Shown: positions 1 through 9,305, numbered from the stretch's first letter. The stretch is DNA of 12,211 nt from Ettlia oleoabundans (GCA_019693395.1 JAAMXP010004401.1:1-12211); one strand, 5' to 3'. Notes: generated by a model not told the origin, from the sequence alone. Translations and numbers: made by a program.

Positions 1-335
1 ATGCCCAGCTGCTGCAGGTAAGCTGCCACTTCAAGGCCATGATCAATCACACCCTGCTGCCGCACGTCATACAGAGCTGCCACCGCGCGTGCCAACTCTA
101 TCGCATCAGCGCCGCCACAGTGCGCTGCCAGCGGCGCAAGCGTGACTTTCAGGTCAGGCGTCACTGCCACCAGCCTGCCAGTCCGCAGCTTCTTTACCAT
201 CTCTAAGCCATCATCAGAGCGATCACTGTCCTCAACTGGCTCGATGCCCATCATCAGGACGTTGTTTTGCAGCCACAAGCACCGCTGGCGGCAGGAGTGG
301 GGATGGCACAGTGGCCTAAACAGCTTGATGCATGC
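1..335 (-). pseudogene. Partial second copy of the mTERF-family gene, running off the left edge, with a 5' frame break
   Basis: Positions 1-335 align almost end to end with 2339-2674 inside the mTERF gene. The first 64 bases are identical and the rest has scattered substitutions. Read on the minus strand, about 1-254 stays open in the same frame as the intact gene (acidic SDDGLEMV segment, then VTPDLKV, then the start of the first mTERF repeat ending in YLQQLG at the edge). The changes are codon-compatible, for example AALYDVRQQG against AAQNDLRQQG. Between about 245 and 320 small indels (one extra base near 247-275, two missing near 312-320) put the upstream part out of frame with the paralogue. 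The first in-frame Met codons are at 252-254 and 249-251. No counterpart of the targeting-peptide exon is visible upstream. It may be a decaying copy, or a working paralogue with a new 5' end. The rest lies outside the window, so the pseudogene call is tentative. Confidence 0.6.
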
Positions 336-357
336 CAGGGTTCAAATTAGTTGGCCT

Positions 358-503
358 CGGGGCCAGATCTGGCATCTAAGCTCGGCGAGCGAAGCGAGCC
401 GGACAAAACCGGATACTGGAGGCCAAATAGTCTGGCCCCGTTTAATAAAATGGGCCAGCATGGATGCCAACGTGGAGGCCAGACCGACCCCGGGGATGCC
501 AGA
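358..503. repeat. Cluster of short palindromes and inverted repeats, possible small non-autonomous element
   Basis: This block sits just beyond the point where the duplicated mTERF copy stops matching. It holds a perfect 12-bp palindrome GCCAGATCTGGC (362-373), a 10-bp inverted repeat CGGGGCCAGA (358-367) / TCTGGCCCCG (431-440), a smaller one GCTCG (380-384) / CGAGC (395-399), CCGG at 399-402 and 409-412, and TCTGGCATC (368-376) inverted to GATGCCAGA (495-503). Such nesting resembles MITE-like or other hairpin-forming repeats, but there is no clear target-site duplication or coding capacity. GC-rich DNA also produces palindromes by chance. Confidence 0.4.
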
Positions 504-916
504 TAGTGTGCCCTGGACCGCGTCAGTCTGCTGCTTCCCTCGGTTGGGCGTCAGCGCACCCCTCTCACCCCCCTCATTTTATGAAGCGCCCTGCCCCTTC
601 AGGTGGGCAATGGCAATGCTGCCCTGGCTCGTGGTGATGAAAACCACTTGAACATCTAGCATATATGCCACTGTAACTTCTAAAACAAATTTTCATCGTG
701 CATTCACTAAAGAGCAACACCAATCGAGTAACAGTGGCAGCGCCTTTCCACCTCTTCCCCTGGATACCAAATCCCACAGGTGGATGTACAGTATGATGGC
801 AGTGTCAGGGCGCATTACAACAGAGTCGCACGCCAAGTCGAGGATACGTCAGTCAGTCCAGCACAGAGCCAGGGCTCTCCACATCTGCCGCTGCCTCCTG
901 CTCCACATCAGCTGCC
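504..916. other. Non-coding stretch: 3' flank of the mTERF gene
   Basis: I see no gene here. The open frames present (for example the plus-strand frame over 142-651) have no recognisable protein character and run antisense to the duplicated mTERF segment. The right end presumably carries the 3' UTR of the minus-strand mTERF gene. The segment around 650-720 is more AT-rich than its surroundings. Confidence 0.5.
815..819 (-). terminator. Candidate poly(A) signal TGTAA for the mTERF gene
   Basis: TGTAA read on the minus strand lies about 98 nt past the TAA stop codon. TGTAA is the common polyadenylation signal of chlorophyte green algae. A second TGTAA (917-921) overlaps the stop codon itself and is too early for a normal 3' UTR. 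The motif is short, so the call rests on distance and strand only. Confidence 0.35.
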
Positions 917-2922
917 TTACAAACCAGCTGCCGCAGCAGCAGCTTTCTCAGTTTGCTTCAGCAGCTCAGCCGGCAGCTGAGCCCGCAGCTGAGCCGCCAT
1001 CTCCTCCGCTTCTACCCACAGCTGCTGCCAAGCCGGCAGCTGATGCAGGCCCGCCTGAAAGGAGGCGTAGGCACCTGCTGATGCTGCATCAGTCGCAGTG
1101 AGGGTGCCGCTCGTGCCATCAGGGCTGTCAGGCAGGCTGGCTAGCTGTCGATTACACAGCGCTAGCAAGCTGGTAAATTTTGCATCGCTCACATAAGCCA
1201 CATCACTCAGGCTGATGAAAGCTGGTTCCCCACCTGCTGTCTTGTTGATGGGCAACCCACGCTGCTGCCGCCACTCCTGACGGGCCACCCGCTTGTCCGC
1301 CACCAGCAGCGGCAGCAGGCCCACTTGACCCAGGTACAGCAAGCGGCCTACCAGCCTTTGCGGGCTGGGTTTAGCTAGGTAGCAAGCCCAGCTTTCAATC
1401 ACCGTAGGTGTGGAGAGCCCGCCCGGCATGAAGTGCTGCAGCGCCAGCAGGTTGGCTAAGCGGTCTGGCGCTGTCCAAAGATAGACAAGGACTGTTGGGT
1501 TTCTATGTGCCAGTGCATGTTGATCTGCCACCCCCAGCTGGTGCCAAACTTTCAACGCTAAACGCCATACAGCTGAGTCAACGGCGAGCAGGCCGGGTGC
1601 AGGGCCGACCATTCGTAAAGCTTCTGAACGCCCAAACTCCTGCAACGCAAGGTGGCAAGGTTGGCAGTTATCACCAGGGCACCAACTTGTTTGCCTCACT
1701 CGTGCCACATGTTGAGTATACACTAAAAAACGACAGGTTACATGAAAGCAGAACCAACTGGCCAGGCTGTGCAACTCACCCCCACAAGCGCCCTTACTCG
1801 CGCCTTAAAAGTTGCCAAGCTGCTGCCGGCCACACGCGGTTTCTGCCGCAGCACCTTGACCCAGAGAGTGCGGTCCACACCCAGCTCCTGCAGAAGCACA
1901 GCCTCGAGCTGCTCCAGATGAGTGCAAGAAGTGTTAATCAGGGACCCAGTCGCTGTGACCGTTGCCGCAAGCTGCTGCTCACTCAACCCCAGCTGCAGCA
2001 AGAAGGCGATGCTACCCTGCAATGTATCTGCCGCCGAATTAACCAACCGCACTGCTGAAGGCTGGTTCCGCAGCAAATCCCCAAGCAGCTGCTCCCCAGG
2101 CTTGCCCACATCACCCGGCTTGCAGCCCGCAGCCAGTAGGGTTGACAGCGCTGCGATGGCTGGTGCAAAGCTGGGCATGGCGGATGACTGTGGCTGCTTT
2201 TCAAAGCAGCGTGCTGCCTCAGTCGCTGTCAGGCCCAGCCCCATCAGCTGGCCAAACAGCACGCCCGCCCGCTGCTGCACTGGCCAGCTGAACAGCATTG
2301 GGCACCGCAGCACCAGCCGCCCCAGCTGCTCCTGTGAAATGCCCAGCTGCTGCAGGTAAGCTGCCACTTCAAGGCCATGATCAATCACACCCTGCTGCCG
2401 CAAGTCATTCTGAGCTGCCACTTTCCTTGCCAAACATGTCGCATCAGCGCCGCCACACTGTGCTGCCAGCGGCGCAAGCATGACTTTCAGTTCGGGCGTC
2501 ACTGCCACCAGCTTGCCAGTCCGCAGCTTCGCCACCATCTCTAAGCCATCATCAGAGCCATCACTGTCCTCAGCTGGCTCGATGCCCCCATCAAAACCTT
2601 GTGTTGCAGACACAAGCACCGCTGGCGGCAGGAGTGGGGGTGGCACAGTCTGGCGTGACCAGCTTGATGCATGCTGCTGCACACAAACATCGCAGGACGA
2701 GGTGAATAAACTCACAGTACTTCCACGGGAGTTGCAGCTGGTCCACGCGAATGTTGCATGCAAACCCAGCAGCTGGAAGCGGCGGCAGCGGTAGGGCTTG
2801 CGGCACTGCCTCACCTCAGCCAGTTGAGGCTGGTGCAGCTGCCATCCCCGCGAGGATGCGGTGCCTAAGGCATCTATCAACCCCAAGCTGCTCAGCCGGC
2901 AACGCCGAAGAAGGCGGGACAT
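917..2922 (-). CDS. mTERF-family (mitochondrial transcription termination factor-like) protein, spliced
   Basis: mTERF proteins bind nucleic acid in mitochondria or chloroplasts and act in organellar transcription termination, splicing or translation. The model has exons 2922-2815, 2676-1780 and 1639-917, giving about 575 residues. The intron 1779-1640 (GTGAGT...TTGCAG) is needed, because it joins two frames in phase 0. The intron 2814-2677 (GTGAGG...GTGCAG, 138 nt) is likely but optional, since it is a multiple of three and open. The Arg/Ser/Leu-rich N-terminus (MSRLLRRCRLSSLG) looks like an organelle transit peptide. An acidic linker follows at about residues 68-82. From about residue 143, helical repeats of the mTERF pattern begin (YLQQLGISQEQL...RCPMLF, then LMGLGLTATEAARCFEKQP), and further repeats run through about residue 405 (FLLQLGLSEQQL, LLQELGVDRTLW, VWHQLGVADQHA). 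The tail is Ala/Gln-rich and ends at TAA. I chose the ATG at 2922, because the TTG eight codons upstream is not a normal eukaryotic start. The subfamily and target organelle cannot be told. Confidence 0.85.
2677..2814 (-). other. Probable in-frame intron of the mTERF gene
   Basis: On the minus strand the segment starts GTGAGG after GAG and ends in a pyrimidine-rich run followed by GTGTGCAG. It is 138 nt, close to the 140 nt of the certain downstream intron, in phase 0 and free of stops. The 46 residues it would encode are Cys- and Arg-rich and unlike the rest of the protein. The match with the duplicated copy at 1-335 stops exactly at its 3' boundary, which fits a non-conserved intron. Retention would still give an open frame. 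Confidence 0.6.
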
Positions 2923-4896
2923 AGGCCTGACAACCCCAACCTGCAATGGTCCTCTAGATAACAGGCCCGGTCATGCTTTACGCACTTCACAACCTTTCTC
3001 GATTAGTTGGTGAATCCGGACGATAGTGTTAGCCAGGCAGCATGAAGGCAGCAAGCCCAGCATGCGCAGCCCATTTCCTGGCCGCCAGTGCTTTTGCTTG
3101 GCACACTTGCAATTATAGAGGCTCTGCACCGTGGACCTGGTGAAATATTACCGTCTTCTGATAGACAGAATGAGCTGCGCACCGTCACAGACAAAAAGGG
3201 TTACAATCATTCTCTTCGGGAGATGCAGGCGGCAGCGGCACCAAGTGAGGCACAAGCATGGGAAGATGAGCGAGGAACATCTACAAAGCGCATCGCAACA
3301 GAAGAGCTGTTTTAAACATAGAAAGGTGTACGTGCGCAAACGCTTCCCAACACTTGCCGCCAACAGACCGCACCATAGGCACAGTGCGCCGCGGTTTGAA
3401 AAAGGATCGCTACAGCCTCGTAGCAGTCCCCTGCACTGGTCAGAAAACGAACCAAACCTTCAAGACCACCATCGACAGCTTCTCAGGCAGCAGCTATGCT
3501 AAAGCACCTATCGCCATGACAGTGCCCCCTAAATATCGCACACAAAAAGAGCGGGACGAGGCTTGCCAACTTTGGCCCAGCATCCAGCCAGCCTGTGGAA
3601 CTTGCCCAAGCACAAAGCTAACCTTTCCTGCCACCAGCAGCAGGCCTTGTTGAAGCAGCGCCTACCTACATGCGCAAACGGTTTTGATTGGGCGGCACGG
3701 CCGCCCCGGGCAAACCTCAACCTGCTAGCGGTGGGCGCATCGCAGCTGCCACTCCGTTGATGCGCGAGCACTAACAACCGTTGATCGTAGACCAGACCAA
3801 CCCGCCGCCTCGTCTGAAGACGCCGGGGCACACCTTGCTCGCTGACTCTTTGAAGCATTGCTTGGTACAAATAGAAGGGAACCAGCAAGGAGAAGACTAC
3901 GGAAAGCTTCCTCAGCCGTCATCAGGGGTCATGATGGAGGATGAGTTGGCGTCGGGATGAGCGGACAATGCCTGCCGAAGTATCCACCATCCCTAAATTT
4001 GACCTTGCTATGGTCAACTCCGCAGATGATCAACAGCGTGAGAGGGACTTCCAGACACTCCCATATAGCGCTGACTAAATCGGACTGAACCCAAGACGGT
4101 ATGCTTGGTGGGGCAAAAGTGCCGACGCCTACGGTCCGCATGGTGGAGCAAAGTGGTGATCTCCGACGCTATGACCTGTGGCATGGCACCCGAGCCGAAT
4201 CTACAACCGATAAGTAAGGGTACAGTGACACTGGCTATATGCTCATATCCGTCCAGGTCACTTGAGCCTTCCCTGAGGTCCCAAAGATGCAGTGGTGGGC
4301 GGCTCGCCAATGTGGAGCACTGGAAAGTCGGGGAATAACTGCCCCTCGGCATCACATAGTGCGCTGTTTCCCGGGCTGAGGGTTAATACATACACATTGG
4401 TTGGTAGGCCCAGCCCGCAGGTGAGCAACAGAAACATGCAGGGGAGCCATGTGTAGCGCGCGGTGCGGGGAGGGGTCGCGCTCAGCAACCGGAAGGCACT
4501 GCTGGCACGAATACAGCACATCGCAGCCGCCCAGTGGGCCGCACGGGTGGCACGCCACCCGCTGTCGGCAGGGTGGGCGCCGTGGTGGTAATGGTCTTGC
4601 TTGCATGTATGCCATACCACACTTGCTGGCTTCAAGCTCTTCCATTCACGCATGCCACCAGGCTGCTGTGCTGGCACAACACTGTGTCAGTTTTAGCCTG
4701 TGCAGAGGGCAGGCACAACTGACGTGCTGTGCCACCTGTGTCATGATTTGCAGCCCCGCCGAACTGCCCACCAGCCCTGCATCTTGCGCCTTGTTTCCCA
4801 TCTCTTGCCAGGCAGCATCAGGGAGCCGAACCAGCATTCAGCAGACAGCTAAGGGTTGTAGTGCTTGCATTAGTTGCGTTGGTTGTAGCACCCAGC
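2923..4896. other. Gene-poor stretch between the mTERF and Tim10 genes
   Basis: No protein family is recognisable on either strand over nearly 2 kb. The left end should hold the promoter and 5' UTR of the minus-strand mTERF gene, and the right end the promoter of Tim10; no TATA-like box stands out. Several open frames of 60-165 codons exist, but they have no family motif, and GC-rich DNA yields such frames by chance. Two pieces look less random and are discussed as leads: the minus-strand frames around 4014-4355, in a segment that seems less GC-rich than its surroundings, and a minus-strand frame at 4646-4837 that ends at a GT site just upstream of Tim10. Confidence 0.5.
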
Positions 4897-6073
4897 ATGG
4901 CGCAACAGGGGGGAATACCACAGGACCCAGCCGTGGCTATTGAGATGGCCAAACAAGAGATGGACTACCGGGTGGCACTGTTCAACGCGTGAGTATGTGT
5001 GCAGAAGAACTCTGAGTGGTACTGCTTGCAGCAGCACATGTTGCTGCTCACTTGTCGTTGTTTTGGAGCTAAATGCCCTCTCGCAGCTGCAGTGGGCCAG
5101 TTGCCGATGGTTGATTACGTGTTTACCAGGGATAGCAAAGACGTGTTTTCGCATGAGACGTAGGCTTACCTGTCACCTTCGTGCCTTGCAAGCAATTGGG
5201 CACACTTGTTCAATTTCTCAGGGCCTGCGTCCTTGCCTCTGTGTGCGTGCATGTTGTTTTGCCTGCAGCATGGTGTCGTCTTGCCACGAAAAGTGCATAG
5301 ACAAGCGGTGAGTGTTTGCCTGGTTGCTGAAACTACTGCTGCACTGCCTGCACACTGTCGAAGCAAGCTCGGCAGCTACCTGCTAGCCCACCATAGGAAC
5401 TACACCCGGGGCCCTAAAATTGCCTCTCTGCCTCGTCCCTGTATTGGCTGTGGTGCCAAGACTGCATGGGGCCTGTGGGACAGCTGGGTCTGCTGCACCC
5501 TGCCTGTGTTGAACCCTGTTGATGGGAGCCTTTGCCCCGCTGGTTGTGCCTTGCTCAACTTGCAGTGGCTCACGTTTTCCCTACAAAATTAGCTCCTGGC
5601 GTGAGCATAACTCAATGTTCGCGTGTGTGTCATCAATGGCCGTCTGTAGGTACAAGGATGGAGAGCTTAGCGTGGGGGAGAACAGCTGCATTGACCGCTG
5701 CTCGTCCAAGTACTGGCAGGTGGGTGCTGCTGGGTTTACACGCAGGTTTGCGCTGTGGTTGTGATTGCAGCGCCTGGTGATGCTGCCCTGTGTACCGTTG
5801 GCTTACTATGGCTGCTCCTCCGGCGGTGCCCATTTTTGGCGCACGTGCACTTCTGCTCCTGATGGTAGCCAGTAAGAGGCGGCCCTAGGGCCGTTCCTCT
5901 GCTAGCTTCCTCAACCCACGCCCCAGGGTGTATTCTTACTTTCTTTCACTTCTATTCCTCCCACCCGTGGCATCCTTCAAAGATTATCGTGTACTGGTAT
6001 TGTGTCATTTGTGGTGTAGGTCACTGGGATCGTTGGACAGATGTTGGGTGCCCAAGGAGGCATGCACTCCTGA
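4897..6073 (+). CDS. TIM10: Mitochondrial intermembrane-space chaperone Tim10 (small Tim), four exons
   Basis: Tim10 forms a hexamer with Tim9 that escorts hydrophobic precursors across the mitochondrial intermembrane space to the TIM22 and SAM machineries. The exons are 4897-4988, 5269-5307, 5650-5719 and 6020-6073 (introns of 280, 342 and 300 nt, all GT-AG). The split codons match in phase, giving 84 residues. The twin CX3C signature is complete: C36-HEK-C40 and C57-IDR-C61, sixteen residues apart. Oxidised Mia40 substrates pair these into two disulfides. Tim10 rather than Tim9 is shown by the MDYRVALFN helix (residues 22-30), the LSVGENSCIDRC and SKYWQV blocks and the IVGQML helix near the end. 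The length is normal for the family and there is no presequence, as expected. The start has A at -3 and G at +4, a good eukaryotic context. The second exon is only 39 nt. Confidence 0.95.
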
Positions 6074-6416
6074 TAACAGAGGCCTTCGATAACGCGCTAC
6101 ACGCCAGTTTTTACCTACCAGGCGACAAGCAGGCACACCCACTCACTGCGCCGCCATCACCCACGGTGTTCTTGCAGGAGTGTTGAACTTGCTTGATTAG
6201 GTCTAATACCTACCTTATGGGTTGGGATCACAAGATGTAAGAATCATCAGATGTGATCTGCAAGCACTACCCAATTATGCAAAGGTGCCGCCAACGGGTA
6301 GATGCAGCGATGACGGTGCTGCACTGCCACTTCAGACCTGTGTTGTGTGTGTGCATACCTCGTTAGCCTGAAACTGGTTGCGCACTTGTAGGATTCTGAG
6401 CGCTTATCGACCAAAA
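6074..6416. other. Intergenic: Tim10 3' UTR and F-box gene 5' region
   Basis: I see no gene in these 343 bases. The first part should be the Tim10 3' UTR. Near the right end a CTTGTAG run (about 6385-6391), 26 bases before the F-box start, resembles a 3' splice site, so the F-box transcript may have an intron in its 5' UTR. Confidence 0.45.
6236..6240 (+). terminator. Candidate poly(A) signal TGTAA for Tim10
   Basis: TGTAA lies 163 nt after the Tim10 stop codon and before the start of the next gene. It is the usual chlorophyte poly(A) signal and is in a sensible position. The motif is only five bases, so confidence is moderate. Confidence 0.5.
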
Positions 6417-7835
6417 ATGTTGGAAGAGGCGGAAACACCCTCCTCCGACTGGGGGGCTCTGCCCGGCGAGCTCCTGTCGCTTGTGTTCAGCCACTTGCTG
6501 AATCCATTGCAAAGTTGCATAGGCGTCCCGCTGCGCCAGCTGGTGGGCCAATACCTCGCGCTGGCCCACACCTGCCGCCACTGGGCCGCCGTGGCAGCAG
6601 GCCTGCCTCTGGCTGTGGAGCTGTATGCTGCGTCTCAACCCTGCCTCGCCTGGCTGGCACGCCGACATCTGCGTGCCCTGCGTATTGCCAGCAGCCCAGC
6701 CGGCAGTGCGGCAGAGGCTGAAGAGGATGCAGTGCTGCACCTGGGGCTCCCCTAGAGCAGGCGGAAGGAGAGCTCAAGCACCAGCCGCCGCCACCGCCTC
6801 TGCGCACGTTCAAAGCTGCACGTTCCTTAGGCTGGGATGCGGACGCTGAAGAAGAGTACCCGTGGGTGGCAGCGGCAGCTGGCCACACGATAAACTTAGA
6901 CAGCATGGTGCAAGAACTGGAGGGAGTGAGGGATCACTCCAAGATGGCCACCCAGGCACCCCGCCCCAAGTCCTGGACCCTTGCCGCCTGGCACCTCTTG
7001 GAGGTACGTTGCTGGTGCCCGTGCCTGTGCAGTCTGCCGCTGCTATATGATGCCTCTGTTTTGCTGCAGGCCGAATCTTTGCCTGGTGCCGGGTTGTGCA
7101 GTACCGTGCACTACTGAATTGTCAATGCTGGCACCTTTCCTGAGCCAACAGGCAGGAATAGCCGCCACTGCTAGTGATGCTTGTCACGCTGTCCTTCATC
7201 CTCCTCCGTTGCACACATCGGCATAATCCACCCCAAGCAAATCCACTGCTTGACTTTCTCTAAATCACGAAGTAAGTATGCACGATCAGTGCCCTAGTTT
7301 GGTCCCCTTGCCCTCTGCAGGTTCTGTACTTGGAAGGGCCTGTTAATTGGCATGGTGACTATAGCACCTTTGACACCATTGGGCTCCAAGGGCTGTGTTT
7401 GCTGCGGGAGCTGCATCTCAGCTGCTTCTATGGCTATGACCTAAGGTGACAGCAGTGACACAGCCTGCAATCACAAATGGCATTTACTGACTGGGATGTA
7501 GTAGCTTGTTGCTTGGCAGCTCAGCAGCAAGGAGGGGTTGCAGGCAGGCCAAGGTCCAGATTTGAATATATCATCATATCAGATATAGCGGCCCCCTGGC
7601 AGCCTGCTCAGCACACCAGTGGGATGCACCTGCTGTGTAGATGCAAGCCACCTTTCCTTCTTCCTTTCTTATACTTGCTCCCACTAACATAGCCAAACCA
7701 ACATCCATTCGCCTTGCCGCACTCATCCTTTGCAGCGGTCTGCCGCCCTCACTGCGTCGCCTGCGCCTGCACTACGAGCCGTTCCTGCTCCCAGACTTGA
7801 GTGATTATCAGTTCAGTTTCAGCGTGCTGGATTGA
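6417..7835 (+). CDS. F-box protein with LRR-like exons, N-terminal part
   Basis: F-box proteins bind Skp1 and bring substrates to SCF ubiquitin ligases. The ATG at 6417 has A at -3. Residues 14-56 form an F-box: ALPGELLSLVFSHL, a short insertion, then YLALAHTCRHWAAVAAG. The frame stays open to a TAG at 6753-6755. From about 6756 the coding character moves to the +2 frame (polyproline, then an acidic stretch, then PKSWTLAAWHLLE) up to a GTACGT donor at 7004. A 74-nt intron 6682-6755 (GTATTG...CCCTAG) would join these in phase, though other solutions exist. Clean exons follow: 7321-7445 (YLEGPVNWHGD, LLRELHLSC) and 7736 onward (GLPPSLRRLRLHYE), with matching phases 0 and 2. These are leucine-rich-repeat-like. 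The last frame meets TGA at 7833-7835, yet coding signal resumes at 8024, so this is probably not the true end. The substrate is unknown. Confidence 0.72.
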
Positions 7836-8023
7836 CCTGACACCCTGAGGTGCGGGAGCAACCGCGCATGCGCTGGCGCTGGCGTACTATCCAACAGCAG
7901 GCTGAGTTTCTTGGCTCCTTGCAATTGCTGCGTGTTGTGGCTTGTTGCTAAGTATATCAGCACGGTTGAACAAAGGTTTGTAAATTGCTTGTTCATGCAT
8001 GCTAAGGTGGGTGTTTCCTGCAG

Positions 8024-8955
8024 TTTGGATGAGCTTGTTGTGGAGAAGAGTGCGGGCGTAATGGTGATGAGCTGGGAGGCACTACGCAGCAGCTGCCGCC
8101 GTTTTGTAATGCATGGCGGGCTGCGTGTGCCAGAGCAGGCAGTTACCGCGTTGGTTGGCATGCCGCTGGTGCCGTATGGGGAGCAGCAAGAGCGTTGGGT
8201 ATGCGCATTGCACTCGACTAGCAGCAGAATTGATGCTGCATGCGAGGCAGCAGCGCAGGATGCAACCATTGCGTCATGGCTGAAAGGTGGGTGAATACTT
8301 GCGGGCGTGGGAAGCTGGAGATAATACCTTGGTTGTTGGTATCATCGCGTTTACATTATCCAGAGTGGTTGAAAGTATCTGCAAGGCCGAGGTGTTGTTC
8401 GTCTGATACAATGTGGAGCAGGCAAGTCAGTCGCCCCTGCCACTATCTTGCCGTGCAGATTTTGCGGGGGGCAGGCACCGTCTTCAAGAGCTGGTTCTGT
8501 CAAGTGGCAGTGAGGTGGAGGATGGCAGCAGCCCGTCTCTGCACTTGCTACCACTAGCACCCAGCAAAAATGGAGTTGGTAGCGCAGAGCAACTGCGGCA
8601 ATACGTGTCCGTCAGCGTGGATTCTGCCCTTGTTGAGGTCTGGTATTCCTTTCCACAGCCGGGTTGCCTAGCACTGGCTGATGCACCAAGGATGGTGCCA
8701 GCCGGTCAGCTACGCTGCTTGGAACTGTCTGCTCCTGCAGCAGGTGTGCACCCTGGGCTGCTGGCGCTGCAGGTCCCCCGTGTACGTCAGGGGGCATCGT
8801 CTCCGACAGCCCCACTGCAGCCTGCGCTCCTCGAACGGATGGCAGGGCTGCAGATCTCATATCCACTATGGTTTTGTCGTGGATATATTGTAACAATGAC
8901 CTTGATAAGCAGGCCAAATCTAGCAACTGGCATTAGCAGAGGTTATCCTTTCTGA
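8024..8955 (+). CDS. Probable C-terminal exons of the F-box/LRR-like gene
   Basis: Two exons join cleanly here: one ending at 8286 and 8459-8955, separated by a 172-nt GT-AG intron. The split codon (G|AT) gives a continuous reading ...ASWLKDFAGG. The left exon most likely begins after CCTGCAG at 8024; an alternative acceptor is GATGAG, giving a start at 8034. The protein has LQELVLSSG- and LRCLELSAP-like segments, which fit degenerate leucine-rich repeats, and no other recognisable domain. I place it in the F-box gene by strand, proximity and repeat character. The join to the exon at 7736-7835 is unresolved: a stretch between them (7847-7930) encodes a plausible repeat (AEFLGSLQLLRV) in a third frame, and no single splice choice links all three. 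The stop is TGA at 8953-8955. A TGTAA at 8889-8893 lies inside this frame, so the true end could be earlier. It could also be a separate or decayed gene. Confidence 0.5.
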
Positions 8956-9305
8956 CCGAGCATGGGCGGGTTGCGGCAGGGTTACGTCAATATGGCGGCT
9001 CTAGGTATGCTGTACGTCTGGCGCCGCCTAAGGACGCGGTATCACCATCATAAGCCTCAAAGCCTGTCTGTCGGACCTCTCAGGGCTCCTAAGGGGTCTT
9101 ACTGCCGCATACACGTGGCAGCTCCCCGCTTTCAGCGACAAACACTGCCTAGCAGAGCTCTCCACCTAAACCTGCCTAATCCACGCCTTGCACGGTGTGG
9201 CCGTTTGCCAATCAGCGTTAAATGACTTCTCCGGAGCTCGCGCGTCGTTTCTGAGCACGCGCCCGAGGCGCTCTTGCCCCACCGCGCGCTCCAGGCGTGC
9301 CCAGT
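8956..9305. other. Intergenic: upstream region of the RNase T2-like gene
   Basis: I recognise no gene in these 350 bases. The right end is GC-rich with CpG-containing words (9220-9290), as is common near green algal promoters. A CCAAT pentamer (9208-9212) lies about 95 nt before the start codon and could be a CCAAT box. It is a short motif and weak evidence. Confidence 0.4.

Noticed and set aside
336..350. GGTTCAAAT resembling a tRNA T-loop
   Set aside because: The flanking bases do not form a T stem, and no acceptor or anticodon arm can be folded around it.
142..651. Plus-strand open frame of 169 codons
   Set aside because: Its first half is antisense to the duplicated mTERF coding segment, and the rest crosses the palindrome block. 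It has no family-like features.
2923..2946. TTG start eight codons upstream for the mTERF protein
   Set aside because: Eukaryotic nuclear genes start at ATG. The in-frame ATG at 2922 begins a good transit-peptide-like sequence.
3354..3760. Plus-strand open frames between the mTERF and Tim10 genes
   Set aside because: Locally protein-like words appear, but there is no family motif, no consistent splice pattern and no support from neighbours.
3529..3888. Minus-strand open frame of 119 codons
   Set aside because: Arg/Cys/Trp-rich composition typical of chance frames in GC-rich DNA; no recognisable domain.
4449..4943. Plus-strand open frame of 164 codons overlapping the Tim10 start
   Set aside because: It overlaps the first Tim10 exon in a different frame and is a Cys/Ser-rich chance translation.
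6925..6942. Hairpin GGAGTGA-GGGA-TCACTCC
   Set aside because: It lies within a coding exon of the F-box gene and has no terminator or element context; probably chance.
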